Part shown: piece by piece, positions 1 to 6,637 of the stretch
Numbering within the stretch: the stretch's first letter is position 1
Layout: every line of letters begins with the position of its first letter
DNA from: a virus
Reading direction: 5' to 3' (one strand)
IMG/VR virus record: IMGVR_UViG_3300030099_001045
Coordinates: 1 to 20,399 of that record
DNA: 20,399 bases
Notes under the pieces: generated by a model
Databases searched by the model: none
The model's input: only the letters and a program-made list of their open reading frames with translations
Told to the model about the DNA's origin: nothing
Translations under genes and position numbers: made by a program

Positions 1-296
1 TTAGCATATATCTGCAAAGGTATCATAACAGGTTTCTCCTGTAATCCTTCTTTACTTCTAACTTTAGCTAGTTGTACTGCATTAAATAATAACTTTTCAT
101 TTTTATCTTGTATTGTATACATCATCTCTTTTTCTTTTGCACACATAACAGGCTTGTCATTCCAAGTTCCTGCCATGAGTTCACTAGCTACTGAAATGAT
201 AGCAAAAGAATATAAGATTATTATTACTAATTTTAATGTCTTGTTAAATGAATCGTCAGACATAACCTCCCAATGAGGTCTAACTTTTTTAGGCAT
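1..296 (-). CDS. Membrane protein of unknown function, 3' end beyond the window
   Basis: The frame is open from the ATG at 296 to the left edge (98 codons, no stop), so the C-terminus is missing. Residues about 20-42 form one hydrophobic segment (LKLVIIILYSFAIISVA), so the product is probably a single-pass inner-membrane protein or has a signal anchor. The rest is charged, with a single Cys (about residue 52). The start is set by a good AGAGGAG 8 bases upstream. It sits one base downstream of the zinc-ribbon gene and is co-transcribed with it. I do not recognise the family. Confidence 0.7.
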   Translation of the reverse strand, partial: MPKKVRPHWEVMSDDSFNKTLKLVIIILYSFAIISVASELMAGTWNDKPVMCAKEKEMMYTIQDKNEKLLFNAVQLAKVRSKEGLQEKPVMIPLQIYA

Positions 297-297
297 A

Positions 298-435
298 TTA
301 CTTCTCCTCTAGTTGATATAAGGTATGCCCACCACACTCTACACAATAAGCATACCCATTAGTTTGTACTTTTATGTCATGTCCTTTAGGACACTTGTCC
401 TTATCTTTTATAATTATTGTTACTCCTATATTCAT
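298..435 (-). CDS. 45-aa zinc-ribbon peptide
   Basis: A short ORF whose ATG overlaps the TGA of the methyltransferase gene (ATGA, 4 bases), a layout typical of translational coupling. The product carries C15-P-K-G-H19 and C31-V-E-C34-G-G-H37, two Cys/His pairs 11-12 residues apart, as in a minimal zinc ribbon. Such peptides in phages are usually of unknown function; nucleic-acid or protein binding is only an inference. A GGAG lies 7 bases upstream of the ATG, inside the end of the methyltransferase gene's downstream region. Confidence 0.75.
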   Translation of the reverse strand: MNIGVTIIIKDKDKCPKGHDIKVQTNGYAYCVECGGHTLYQLEEK

Positions 436-1622
436 GTGGCTACAAAATATCCTTTCTCATAATCATCAGATTTAATTCTCTTAGGTAAAAGAACTTCTCC
501 TAGTATATGTGCAATCACATCTACTGTCCAACCATTCCCAATCATCTTATATCTTTGAGTCTTGGAAACACCCTCTGTATAATTATCAGGCAGAGTCTGT
601 AATCTCTCACACTCTACAGGTGTTAGTTTTCTCCATGTCATACCCTCTACTACTACATTATCTTTTTGTACAGTAGTTAAACAATTAGTCTTGTCATCAC
701 TACGTACTTCTACTTGTGGTTCTAAAGGTAAATCCATTTGATAATCTTTACGTACACCATTATCATCTAACCTGCGATTGACAATCCTACCACCTTTAGG
801 TGAATAAGTTGCAACCTTTGGTTCTCTGTTACCACCTTGCATGGTAAGTAACGTAGGTGCTTTACCATCCATGTGATACACTTCTTTAGTTGCTCTGTAG
901 TTGTAATGTGCATACTCTTCTGCTTCTCCTACAGGCATAAGTCTATCAACCAATGTCATGCCATTGTTACCTGCACCTTTGTACATGGTAGCAGTTGTAC
1001 ACAATGCCTTTTGACTAGGGTTCTTATGATGTCTTGCATTACGTTCATTGATAGGAACAGGTGGCTCGTCATGGTCAGTTTGTAATATATCCTTGAGTAC
1101 CAAGCCTTTGTCTTCCATAGGTGGTATCTCTATAGCATAATATTTGCCATTCATTCTTACACCAAACCAATAGTTTCTCCATCTGTTTTGTGCAGAAACT
1201 TTGCTTGAGTTTATCAACTGTGGTGGGAAACCCATGTGTTCTGTAATCACATCTTCAAACTGTTTCTTCATTCGTACATTCTCAAGCAATACATACTTGG
1301 GTTTTAACTCATTCATAATTCTTATGAACTCAAAGAATAATTTGGAACGTGGGTCATCAAATGCTAACTGTTCTCCTGCGAAACTGAATCCTTGACAAGG
1401 CGAACCACCCATAAGTAAATCAATATCTTCTTGGTCAACTATGTTAGGCACAATAACCTCTGATACATCTCCTAACTGTATTGTATTAGGGAAATTTTTG
1501 TTAGCTATCTGCATTGCGTACTTGTCTATCTCACAAGCAAAATAATTATCCACAGATACATTGGCACGTTCTAAGGCAAGTTGCCCACAAGACATACCAT
1601 CAAATAAACTTAATACATTCAT
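432..1622 (-). CDS. dcm: C5-cytosine-specific DNA methyltransferase
   Basis: A 396-residue protein with the ordered C5-MTase motifs: motif I SLFDGMSCGQLAL (residues 5-17, SAM binding), motif IV GGSPCQGFSFAG (72-83, catalytic Cys76), motif VI ENV (114-116), motif VIII QNRWR (145-149), and the C-terminal block RKLTPVECERLQTLPDNY plus GNGWTVDVIAHIL (about 332-375, motifs IX/X). It should transfer a methyl group from SAM to cytosine C5 at an unknown site. Length is normal for the family. The start overlaps the upstream stop (TAATG). No restriction endonuclease is visible, so it is best read as an orphan phage methyltransferase that protects phage DNA or alters its regulation. The symbol is by family only; specificity cannot be told from sequence. 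Confidence 0.95.
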   Translation of the reverse strand: MNVLSLFDGMSCGQLALERANVSVDNYFACEIDKYAMQIANKNFPNTIQLGDVSEVIVPNIVDQEDIDLLMGGSPCQGFSFAGEQLAFDDPRSKLFFEFIRIMNELKPKYVLLENVRMKKQFEDVITEHMGFPPQLINSSKVSAQNRWRNYWFGVRMNGKYYAIEIPPMEDKGLVLKDILQTDHDEPPVPINERNARHHKNPSQKALCTTATMYKGAGNNGMTLVDRLMPVGEAEEYAHYNYRATKEVYHMDGKAPTLLTMQGGNREPKVATYSPKGGRIVNRRLDDNGVRKDYQMDLPLEPQVEVRSDDKTNCLTTVQKDNVVVEGMTWRKLTPVECERLQTLPDNYTEGVSKTQRYKMIGNGWTVDVIAHILGEVLLPKRIKSDDYEKGYFVAT

Positions 1623-1846
1623 TATTTAATCTCCATAAGTGCAGTTGTTTTCATACAACCTATTTGAATTATTTCAAATTTAGTCATACGAGGTTGAAAT
1701 TTTTCATGTACATCTCTATCCAAGTCAGACTTGTTATCAATATAAAACTGATTACATTCTTGCTCTGTCTTGAAGTAGTGAGAAGATAAGACACCTTGTA
1801 GTGTCCTATCTCCTGTCATTAGTAACACATATAACACCCAAGTCAT
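1622..1846 (-). CDS. 74-aa protein with short N-terminal hydrophobic stretch
   Basis: I chose the ATG at 1846, which overlaps the stop of the DUF932-type gene (GCATAATG), rather than the further upstream start that would overlap it by about 70 bases. The product starts MTWVLYVLLMTGD, a short hydrophobic N-terminus too short for a confident membrane span. A hydrophilic body with two Cys (ECNQF, IGCMK) follows. Exported or membrane-attached location is possible. Its stop in turn overlaps the methyltransferase ATG. Family not recognised. Confidence 0.7.
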   Translation of the reverse strand: MTWVLYVLLMTGDRTLQGVLSSHYFKTEQECNQFYIDNKSDLDRDVHEKFQPRMTKFEIIQIGCMKTTALMEIK

Positions 1847-2700
1847 TATGCTACCAATAGTTGTTTGAACTGAGGGGAAGATATCCACTTGGCAACTTCT
1901 TGCTCTCTTCTCCACATGGTCTCTGCTTTAGTATCAAAGCCTGTGTTACGAATGTTAAAACCATTTCTCTCGTCTGCATAAGATGCATAGTTAGTGAATG
2001 CAGAGTATAAAGCAAACACATTCTTACCTCTCTTATTAATCTCTTGACAAGCTAACTCGTACATCTTTTTTGCTAGATTTTCTGACTTGATAATACTAGC
2101 CATGAAAGTCCTACCATCTACATTCAGAGGTATGTTCGCCCACTCTTGCATAAGTTTAGCACGTTTATCAAAGTTACTCTTTGCCTCACGTACTTCGTTA
2201 AGTAAGACAGAACGTCTAAGACCACTCGTGTTCTTTTTCTTGATAGCATCATACTCTCCACCAATCTGTCCGTTAGAACAATATCTATCAATAGCACCAA
2301 AGTATACTTGGTTAGAACAAGAGCCATCAATACCATGTAAGGCAATAATCCTCTCACTAATTTCGGTTTGATGTTTATTTGTAACAATAGTGTGTTTTAC
2401 ATTTGGTAATGTAATATCTATCAAAGCAAATGCAGAGTTACGTGCAGTTGATATTTTAACCTTTGCACCATCAAGGTGGTGGGGTAATCTGTTCTCTTGT
2501 ATAACCTCTTTGATACCATTGAAGTAATCAATATGATTGATACACTTGAACTTATCTCCTACGATACCTAGATATTCTCCTGTCACAGAGTTTCTTACAT
2601 ATCTTTTACCTGCAAATTTAGTATCTTCATACTTAATTTTGAAGTCTAGTTTAGTTCCCTCTAAATTAAAGAGTTCAGTTATTTGTGCGTCTAATGGCAT
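1846..2700 (-). CDS. DUF932-type phage/plasmid protein
   Basis: A 284-residue protein starting MPLDAQ at 2700, preceded by AAAGGAG 8 bases upstream. A longer frame to 2730 has no ribosome site and would run through the palindromic repeat. The pattern (GEYLGIVGDKFKCINHIDYFNGIKEVI, then a STARNSAFALIDITLPN block and later an IALHGIDGSCSN block) is typical of the DUF932 family that phages and plasmids carry near replication or anti-restriction genes. Biochemical function is unknown. It has its own promoter (2758-2786) with a 17-bp repeat between promoter and ribosome site, so it probably heads the last leftward transcription unit, followed by the 74-aa gene, the methyltransferase and the zinc ribbon. 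Confidence 0.85.
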   Translation of the reverse strand: MPLDAQITELFNLEGTKLDFKIKYEDTKFAGKRYVRNSVTGEYLGIVGDKFKCINHIDYFNGIKEVIQENRLPHHLDGAKVKISTARNSAFALIDITLPNVKHTIVTNKHQTEISERIIALHGIDGSCSNQVYFGAIDRYCSNGQIGGEYDAIKKKNTSGLRRSVLLNEVREAKSNFDKRAKLMQEWANIPLNVDGRTFMASIIKSENLAKKMYELACQEINKRGKNVFALYSAFTNYASYADERNGFNIRNTGFDTKAETMWRREQEVAKWISSPQFKQLLVA

Positions 2701-2722
2701 GTTAATGCTCCTTTCTAAAATG

Positions 2723-2739
2723 TGTCCCAACTTGGGACA
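2723..2739 (-). promoter_or_regulatory. 17-bp inverted repeat, copy 1
   Basis: Perfect copy between the promoter at 2758-2786 and the DUF932-type gene, at about +12 to +28 of its transcript. The mini-ORF MSQVGTHFRKEH that begins in it ends one base before that gene's ATG. Confidence 0.85.
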
Positions 2740-2757
2740 TTGGTTAAGTGATAATTA

Positions 2758-2786
2758 CTTATATAACAATTAGCAGGAAATGTCAA
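2758..2786 (-). promoter_or_regulatory. Leftward sigma70 promoter for the DUF932-type gene
   Basis: Minus strand TTGACA (2786-2781), 17-base spacer, TATAAG (2763-2758). The -35 box lies inside the last codons of the ArfA-like gene. A 17-bp repeat follows near +20. Confidence 0.85.
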
Positions 2787-2913
2787 CTCGTCTGTTCTTG
2801 TTCTTTCTACTGTAAGAACCTTTACCCTTTTTGGGTGGTACGATTTGTTTCCTTCTTCTTGTATAAGCAATCAATCTTGCTATTGGGTTAATCTTTTTTA
2901 ATTTAAAAACCAT
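2770..2913 (-). CDS. 47-aa basic peptide with ArfA-like KKGKGSY motif
   Basis: The ATG at 2913 opens a 47-residue basic peptide that overlaps the preceding gene by 16 bases. Residues 26-40 read PPKKGKGSYSRKNKN. The same block (KNKKGKGSYMRKGK) is the conserved ribosome-binding heart of bacterial ArfA, which rescues ribosomes stalled on stop-less mRNAs by recruiting RF2. The ArfA N-terminal and C-terminal parts are not recognisable, so a ribosome-rescue or ribosome-targeting role is inference from the motif. A perfect consensus promoter lies just upstream (2931-2959). The 3' end contains the -35 box of the next promoter. Confidence 0.75.
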   Translation of the reverse strand: MVFKLKKINPIARLIAYTRRRKQIVPPKKGKGSYSRKNKNRRVDISC

Positions 2914-3389
2914 TTTGGTTTCTCTGTATAATTATATCTTGCAAATTTAGATTTGTCAACAATATAAAATTTACGATAGGCTTCTATAGGATAGAACTCA
3001 TCTGTCTTCAAGTCATCATGCCCACTAAAACATTGTGGGTGTCTAGTAAGTTTACCTTCAGGTATTTTAAATCTACCTTGAAATAAAGATAGTTGATGCT
3101 TACAAGCACCATGACCTTTGCCATACCTATTAGTATACTCATGTAGCATAGCACTATATAATTTGTATGCAAAGATATAGTTTTCTCTAGTTTCCATTGC
3201 CCATAGGGTGCAAGGATGCTTCTGATGTACAGGTTTGTACAATCCTTCTTGTTCTGCATAGTCAGGTGCATGATGCCATAGTGAAGTACATAACATCTGT
3301 GCTTCTTCTAGTGGCATCTTGACTACGTGTTGGTCACATAAAGATGATGCAATCTCATGTGGTGTATCTTCTATAATAAATCTATTCAT
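2898..3389 (-). CDS. Conserved marine-phage protein, 163 aa, function unknown
   Basis: Begins at the ATG immediately after the stop of the 216-aa gene (TAAATG), with GGAG 9 bases upstream. The sequence pattern (CDQHVVKMPLEEAQMLCTSLWHH, then HQKHPCTLWAMETRENY, EYTNRYGKGHGAC and a C-terminal PIEAYRKFYI..K...YNYTEKPKWF) matches a family I have seen repeatedly in phages of marine bacteria. It is rich in conserved His, Cys and Trp, suggesting metal or nucleic-acid binding, but I know of no proven function. A perfect promoter is embedded in the last 20 codons. Confidence 0.85.
   Translation of the reverse strand: MNRFIIEDTPHEIASSLCDQHVVKMPLEEAQMLCTSLWHHAPDYAEQEGLYKPVHQKHPCTLWAMETRENYIFAYKLYSAMLHEYTNRYGKGHGACKHQLSLFQGRFKIPEGKLTRHPQCFSGHDDLKTDEFYPIEAYRKFYIVDKSKFARYNYTEKPKWFLN
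2931..2959 (-). promoter_or_regulatory. Perfect consensus leftward promoter inside a gene
   Basis: Minus strand TTGACA (2959-2954), 17-base spacer, TATAAT (2936-2931), wholly within the coding sequence of the 163-aa gene. The expected start near 2924 leaves only about 11 bases before the ArfA-like ATG at 2913. Confidence 0.85.
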
Positions 3390-4040
3390 TTACTCATCTC
3401 CTTTCTTAACATCTATATAAACTCTCATGTGTGTAGAATCTCCCAAGTTAGCACCATGATAGGCTCTACCTTGTCCATATAATTCTTTCTTGAGATGTTG
3501 CCCCTTTACTCGTATCTTGTATGATGGTTTGTTCAGATACTTCTTACAAGTGTCAACAAACTCTTGACCCTCTGTGTCGTTAGGTATCTCAGAGAATACA
3601 TACCTACACCCTTTTACCATGTGAGTATCATACCATGCCTTTCTCCATCTGTGTTCTTCTTTAATCCACCTATCTATCAAATCATCTTTCTCCTCAATGA
3701 TACCCTCCAACTTTTCTTTCACTCCATGTAAGTGATGGTAGTCTAAAGTATCTCTACTTTCAAGGTCTTTTATTTTTTCTTTGTAAGTTTCTATCTCACT
3801 ACGTAGTCCATTGATGATGCTATCTTTAGCTTTGATAACATCAAGAATATCAACTTCTTCTTGCTCACAGAATTTAACCAACGTTCTTATTGCGTGTTGG
3901 AAATCCATGTGTGAGATAGGTATCTCTTCATTCGTTGACTTTGAACGATATATCTTATTGTTCAAGTCATACATATCACTCGCTAGTCTACCTGACTCTT
4001 GTGTCAAGCCTAGCATTTGTACTACTCTATGTATCTTCAT
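3390..4040 (-). CDS. 216-aa protein with central coiled coil, unknown
   Basis: The ATG overlaps the upstream stop (TATAATG). A helical region of about residues 60-130 is dense in Glu, Lys, Ile and Leu with heptad-like spacing (IINGLRSEIETYKEKIKDLESRD, KEKLEGIIEEKDDLIDRW), a likely coiled coil. The C-terminal part is mixed and basic and ends THMRVYIDVKKGDE. No enzyme motif is visible. The close packing with the 163-aa gene suggests the two are translated together. Confidence 0.8.
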   Translation of the reverse strand: MKIHRVVQMLGLTQESGRLASDMYDLNNKIYRSKSTNEEIPISHMDFQHAIRTLVKFCEQEEVDILDVIKAKDSIINGLRSEIETYKEKIKDLESRDTLDYHHLHGVKEKLEGIIEEKDDLIDRWIKEEHRWRKAWYDTHMVKGCRYVFSEIPNDTEGQEFVDTCKKYLNKPSYKIRVKGQHLKKELYGQGRAYHGANLGDSTHMRVYIDVKKGDE

Positions 4041-4225
4041 TATACTAACTCCTTTGCTATTTTATTTCCATAGGTTGATACTTCATCTTTCTCTATTATA
4101 TGTGGTGCAGATTGCATGTAAAAATCTACCATGTCTACTGCATCTTGTTCTGACTCTGCCTCTACTGAATAGTAAAGGTAGCCATTCATACCCTCAATAT
4201 GTATTTTAAAAAAGTATTCTTTCAT
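4040..4225 (-). CDS. 61-aa small acidic protein, unknown
   Basis: The start at 4225 is fixed by AGGAG 8 bases upstream; a longer frame to 4435 would overlap the next gene extensively. The body (YYSVEAESEQDAVDMVDFYM) has the strand-then-EAESEEEA-helix pattern of many small phage and plasmid proteins, for example the DpnD/PcfM type, but the similarity is loose. A perfect 17-bp repeat lies 17 bases upstream, and the mini-ORF it starts ends on this gene's ATG (ATGA). Confidence 0.75.
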   Translation of the reverse strand: MKEYFFKIHIEGMNGYLYYSVEAESEQDAVDMVDFYMQSAPHIIEKDEVSTYGNKIAKELV

Positions 4226-4242
4226 AATTTTCTCCTGTGTTG

Positions 4243-4259
4243 TGTCCCAACTTGGGACA
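4243..4259 (-). promoter_or_regulatory. 17-bp inverted repeat TGTCCCAACTTGGGACA, copy 2
   Basis: Perfect copy in the 37-base gap between the 129-aa and 61-aa genes, flanked on the right by T, giving ATGTCCCAAGTTGGGACA on the minus strand. The upstream stop lies 2 bases before that ATG. The in-frame peptide MSQVGTQHRRKL ends at the TGA overlapping the next ATG. No promoter is visible here, so an operator role would have to be by blocking elongation. Confidence 0.85.
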
Positions 4260-4262
4260 TGG

Positions 4263-4652
4263 TTAAATGTAAACTCTTGGGTGTATACCCTTTTCTGAAT
4301 TAAGTGTTTCAAACAATACTGAATAATATGCATTCTTATCCATCTCTTTGTATGTGTCTGTAGATTCTTCCACCATAAAAAAGTCATGCTCATAAGGATT
4401 GTATATAACTCTTTTATATTCAAAGCCATATTCATTATGGTCTATAACTTCATCTCTCATAAAACCTTGTATAAAAGCATGAACATTCTTTTTTAGTTCA
4501 TCTCTGACTCTTGCTTGTCCACCAATTCTAATTATAGGTTGTGCAGTCTCTAACACTAAATGTATTTTATGTGCAATAACTTTATTAGTTTTACAAAGTT
4601 GTACACTCCAACACTTCTTGTGTAGATTCCAATAAACTCTAACCTTTTGCAT
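4263..4652 (-). CDS. 129-aa phage protein, unknown
   Basis: The ATG at 4652 overlaps the stop of the 56-aa gene (AAGTAATG), and GAGGAG lies 8 bases upstream. The N-terminus (VRVYWNLHKKCWSVQ) followed by a basic VIAHKIHLVLETAQPIIRIGG segment resembles small conserved proteins of uncharacterised phages. The remainder is rich in Tyr, Glu and Asp. No catalytic motif or membrane segment is seen. Confidence 0.8.
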   Translation of the reverse strand: MQKVRVYWNLHKKCWSVQLCKTNKVIAHKIHLVLETAQPIIRIGGQARVRDELKKNVHAFIQGFMRDEVIDHNEYGFEYKRVIYNPYEHDFFMVEESTDTYKEMDKNAYYSVLFETLNSEKGIHPRVYI

Positions 4653-4822
4653 TACTTTTTCTCCTCATAATCTACTTCAATATTCCACGAGAATGATGGG
4701 TCTTCTCCTAAATGTATACCCATATCTATGAGAGCATCTGTCACCATCTCACTAACTAACTCTGCATCTCTCGTACTAATCTTGTCAGTAATATTTACTG
4801 TTTTTAATTCAACCTTTTGCAT
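4652..4822 (-). CDS. 56-aa small acidic protein, unknown
   Basis: A short ORF starting at 4822 with AGGAGAGG upstream, overlapping the 46-aa gene by 14 bases and the 129-aa gene by 1. The product starts MQKVELKTVNIT and ends DYEEKK; it is acidic and probably a small alpha/beta fold. The downstream gene also starts MQKV, and both follow strong ribosome sites. No family recognised. Confidence 0.7.
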   Translation of the reverse strand: MQKVELKTVNITDKISTRDAELVSEMVTDALIDMGIHLGEDPSFSWNIEVDYEEKK

Positions 4823-4949
4823 AAAACCTCTCCTGTTGTTTTAGTTTAAGTTTACGTTGTAACTTCCTGTTATACTTCCATAAGTTCTTGTTACTTGTGT
4901 TAGGCTTTTTCCTAACAGGTATCTTTTGAAATGTATCTTGATTATTCAT
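4809..4949 (-). CDS. 46-aa highly basic peptide, unknown
   Basis: Starts at the ATG at 4949 with GGAG 8 bases upstream, overlapping the 67-aa gene by 8 bases. The sequence (IPVRKKPNTSNK, then LWKYNRKLQRKLKLKQQ) has about one third Lys/Arg and a helical basic stretch, so nucleic-acid or ribosome contact is plausible. The overlap on both sides and good ribosome site support a real gene despite its size. Confidence 0.65.
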   Translation of the reverse strand: MNNQDTFQKIPVRKKPNTSNKNLWKYNRKLQRKLKLKQQERFYAKG

Positions 4950-5145
4950 TTGTAATCTCCATCTTCTCATATAATTGTTTTAATTCTTTTGGCAAGTCTA
5001 GCATTCTTACAAAAGTTTCTCCACACTTTTTAGCATTATCTATTTCTTCTTTATCTATAGAAGATTTATGATATATAACATCTAAACTCTCTGCAAGTTT
5101 ACCATTTTTATCAACTCTTACATAGTCATCTTTATATAGTTTCAT
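4942..5145 (-). CDS. 67-aa protein, unknown
   Basis: Starts at 5145, where AAAGGAG lies 8 bases upstream inside the end of the 50-aa gene. The product (MKLYKDDYVRVDKNGKLAESL and a C-terminal PKELKQLYEKMEI helix) has an N-terminal strand-rich part, one internal Cys, and no recognised domain. Part of a run of four tiny overlapping genes. Confidence 0.75.
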   Translation of the reverse strand: MKLYKDDYVRVDKNGKLAESLDVIYHKSSIDKEEIDNAKKCGETFVRMLDLPKELKQLYEKMEITNE

Positions 5146-5284
5146 TCTTAATCTCCTTTAAAAGATTTTCTACATCTGCAAGTAAATAATCATAGCCATC
5201 TATTTGTGATTGTGCATCAATCTCATACTCTTTTGCTACCATTATTATTTCTTTTAATTTTTTAATTAACTTTTGTTTAGGCAT
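5132..5284 (-). CDS. 50-aa helical peptide, unknown
   Basis: The ATG at 5284 is preceded by GGAG at a normal spacing. The product MPKQKLIKKLKEIIMVAKEY... is basic then acidic and almost wholly helical. It overlaps the following gene by 14 bases. A 17-bp repeat lies 11 bases upstream of the start, running straight into the ribosome site. Function unknown. Confidence 0.65.
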   Translation of the reverse strand: MPKQKLIKKLKEIIMVAKEYEIDAQSQIDGYDYLLADVENLLKEIKNETI

Positions 5285-5295
5285 TGTTTACTCCT

Positions 5296-5312
5296 TGTCC
5301 CAACTTGGGACA
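5296..5312 (-). promoter_or_regulatory. 17-bp inverted repeat, copy 3
   Basis: Perfect copy in the 31-base gap between the stop of the 243-aa gene (5316) and the next start (5284). The repeat's minus-strand ATG follows that stop by 2 bases. The repeat directly abuts the AGGAG ribosome site. Confidence 0.85.
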
Positions 5313-5315
5313 TTG

Positions 5316-6047
5316 TTAGTTGTTAATATTATATCTTGTTAATTCTTCTATACTTGATGGCTTGTGAATAACAAAGCCACTTGTGTCAAATATAGCTTTA
5401 CCTTTTGCCTTGAGCCATACCACCACACCTTTTGGGTCTAAGAATCTTAAATCATCTTTGTCCCCATCAACACAATCTAAACCTCTAAACTTTTTGGGCA
5501 TAGGCATAGTTGATACAACTGCCATGTTAATACCTGTGTCTAGAACTGCTTTGTATACTTTTTCTGCATATCCCATGTCTGCCTCGCTATACGATAAGGT
5601 AAGATGGTAGTTTGATGGTATGTCTCTATAGGCACGTTTCCACACCTTTGTGTAATCATAAAACTGCACATCATAGGCATAGAAGTAGTCAACAACACCT
5701 GTATTCTCCCAAAGTATATCACTCGTACCATTAAGACGTACACAAGGTTGTACACCACGTTTTTCAGCACGTCTGACAAAAGTAAATATATCATTGTAAA
5801 GAATATTCATGAAGTTGTCGTAGTCTTTGAGATACATATCTGTCTTACGTTGTCTGCCACGTTGCACGACATTCATCTGCCCACGACCTGCAGTATTTAA
5901 GCAACCCTCTTTACACTTGGCTACATCTTGAAACGGACATATTTTGGTGCTTTGAGGTACAAGGTGCATGACTGCAGTTTGATATTCTGAACCATCACCC
6001 TTTTTGATTTTTGAGTTGTTGCCAACTCCCAATAAATTGTAAGACAT
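5316..6047 (-). CDS. Cys-containing phage protein family, 243 aa, function unknown
   Basis: The ATG at 6047 has GGAG 8 bases upstream; a GTG 12 bases earlier is in frame but lies in the ribosome site. The protein matches a widespread phage family (I recall it as DUF7227). An N-terminal K-I-K-K-G and CPFQDVAKCKEGCLNTAGRG cluster (Cys at about 37, 45, 49) is followed by RLNGTSDI, a VQFYDYTK motif, NYHLTLSYSE, and C-terminal DGD..DLRFLDPKGVVVWLKAKGKA. The barrel-like succession and Cys cluster have led people to suspect a radical-type or metal enzyme, but no reaction is known to me. A 17-bp repeat lies 63 bases upstream. Confidence 0.85.
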   Translation of the reverse strand: MSYNLLGVGNNSKIKKGDGSEYQTAVMHLVPQSTKICPFQDVAKCKEGCLNTAGRGQMNVVQRGRQRKTDMYLKDYDNFMNILYNDIFTFVRRAEKRGVQPCVRLNGTSDILWENTGVVDYFYAYDVQFYDYTKVWKRAYRDIPSNYHLTLSYSEADMGYAEKVYKAVLDTGINMAVVSTMPMPKKFRGLDCVDGDKDDLRFLDPKGVVVWLKAKGKAIFDTSGFVIHKPSSIEELTRYNINN

Positions 6048-6110
6048 ATGTAACTCCACAAATAGTTAGTTAATTAAGTAGGCAGTTTTACAAGATGCCT
6101 AGCTTGTTGG

Positions 6111-6127
6111 TGTCCCAACTTGGGACA
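6111..6127 (-). promoter_or_regulatory. 17-bp inverted repeat, copy 4
   Basis: Perfect copy starting right after the stop of the 78-aa gene: on the minus strand TAA is immediately followed by ATGTCCCAAGTTGGGACA. The next start is 63 bases further on. I see no convincing promoter in the 80-base gap, only a weak TTGTAA. Confidence 0.85.
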
Positions 6128-6128
6128 T

Positions 6129-6365
6129 TTACCCCCTTCTTCTTTGGGCAAAATGTCTTAGTTTAGGAGAAGAATTTTTTCTCTCTAGACCAATGGTTAG
6201 TTTACCTAGATGTAACTGCATGAAGGTACTACCTTTTTGAATTTTAAACCAACCTCTAGACTTGTCCTTCCTAATCCTATAAAAACCTTTTTGGTTTAAG
6301 AAGTTAAACCTATTACCTTTAGTACCATCATTTAATGGTAAAGTTTCAATTCCACATATAAACAT
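6129..6365 (-). CDS. 78-aa basic protein, unknown
   Basis: The start at 6365 has AAAGGAG 9 bases upstream. The product (MFICGIETLPLNDGTKGNRFNFLNQKGFYRIRKDKSRGWFKI...) is basic and aromatic, ending in a RHFAQRRRG tail. It is preceded by a promoter at 6409-6437 whose -35 box is fused to a repeat half-site. It is probably the first gene of the long leftward unit running to about 2.9 kb. No family recognised. Confidence 0.7.
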   Translation of the reverse strand: MFICGIETLPLNDGTKGNRFNFLNQKGFYRIRKDKSRGWFKIQKGSTFMQLHLGKLTIGLERKNSSPKLRHFAQRRRG

Positions 6366-6408
6366 ATAAATATCTCCTTTGTTAAATGTTAATGTTTATC
6401 TTGCTTAC

Positions 6409-6437
6409 ACCCTACCACAGGATATAAGCATTGTCAA
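6409..6437 (-). promoter_or_regulatory. Leftward sigma70-like promoter fused to a repeat half-site
   Basis: On the minus strand TTGACA (6437-6432), 17-base spacer, then TAGGGT (6414-6409). Directly upstream of the -35 box is TGTCCCAT (6445-6438), one arm of the 17-bp repeat. The bases after -10, GTGTAAGCA overall, are identical to those of the promoter at 7196-7223, so the two are related copies. The -10 box is a poor match, suggesting a weak or activated promoter. Confidence 0.65.
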
Positions 6438-6445
6438 ATGGGACA

Positions 6446-6613
6446 TCACTTCTTCAGTAATGTATATACTGCACCACAGAAACCTAGCACACCCATTGTA
6501 TATATACTTAATGGTATTAATCCTGCACTATAAGCTATGCTATCTCCTAATATGATTAAGCATATAACAGACACGATTAATAACGTTATTCCACCTAGTT
6601 TTTCAATCATCAT
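6446..6613 (-). CDS. 55-aa membrane protein with two predicted spans
   Basis: A small ORF with ATGATG starts at 6613/6610 behind AGGAGGAG, the strongest ribosome site in this arm. The product MMIEKLGGITLLIVSVICLIIL... has one hydrophobic segment at about residues 7-23 and another at about 31-51, ending LLKK, so a small inner-membrane hairpin is likely. It resembles tiny phage membrane proteins in general; the function cannot be told. The next promoter begins at its stop codon. Confidence 0.75.
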   Translation of the reverse strand: MMIEKLGGITLLIVSVICLIILGDSIAYSAGLIPLSIYTMGVLGFCGAVYTLLKK

Positions 6614-6637
6614 TTACTCCTCCTATTATTTATCCCA

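Noticed and set aside
873-1395. Plus-strand open frames inside the methyltransferase gene
   Set aside because: They are shadows of the minus-strand gene, without ribosome sites or family resemblance.
1546-1554. Perfect DnaA box TTATCCACA
   Set aside because: Lies alone within the methyltransferase coding sequence with no second box or AT-rich unwinding element near; one match in 20 kb of AT-rich DNA can be chance.
432-1622. Restriction-modification system
   Set aside because: Only the methyltransferase is present; no neighbouring gene has an endonuclease motif or specificity subunit.
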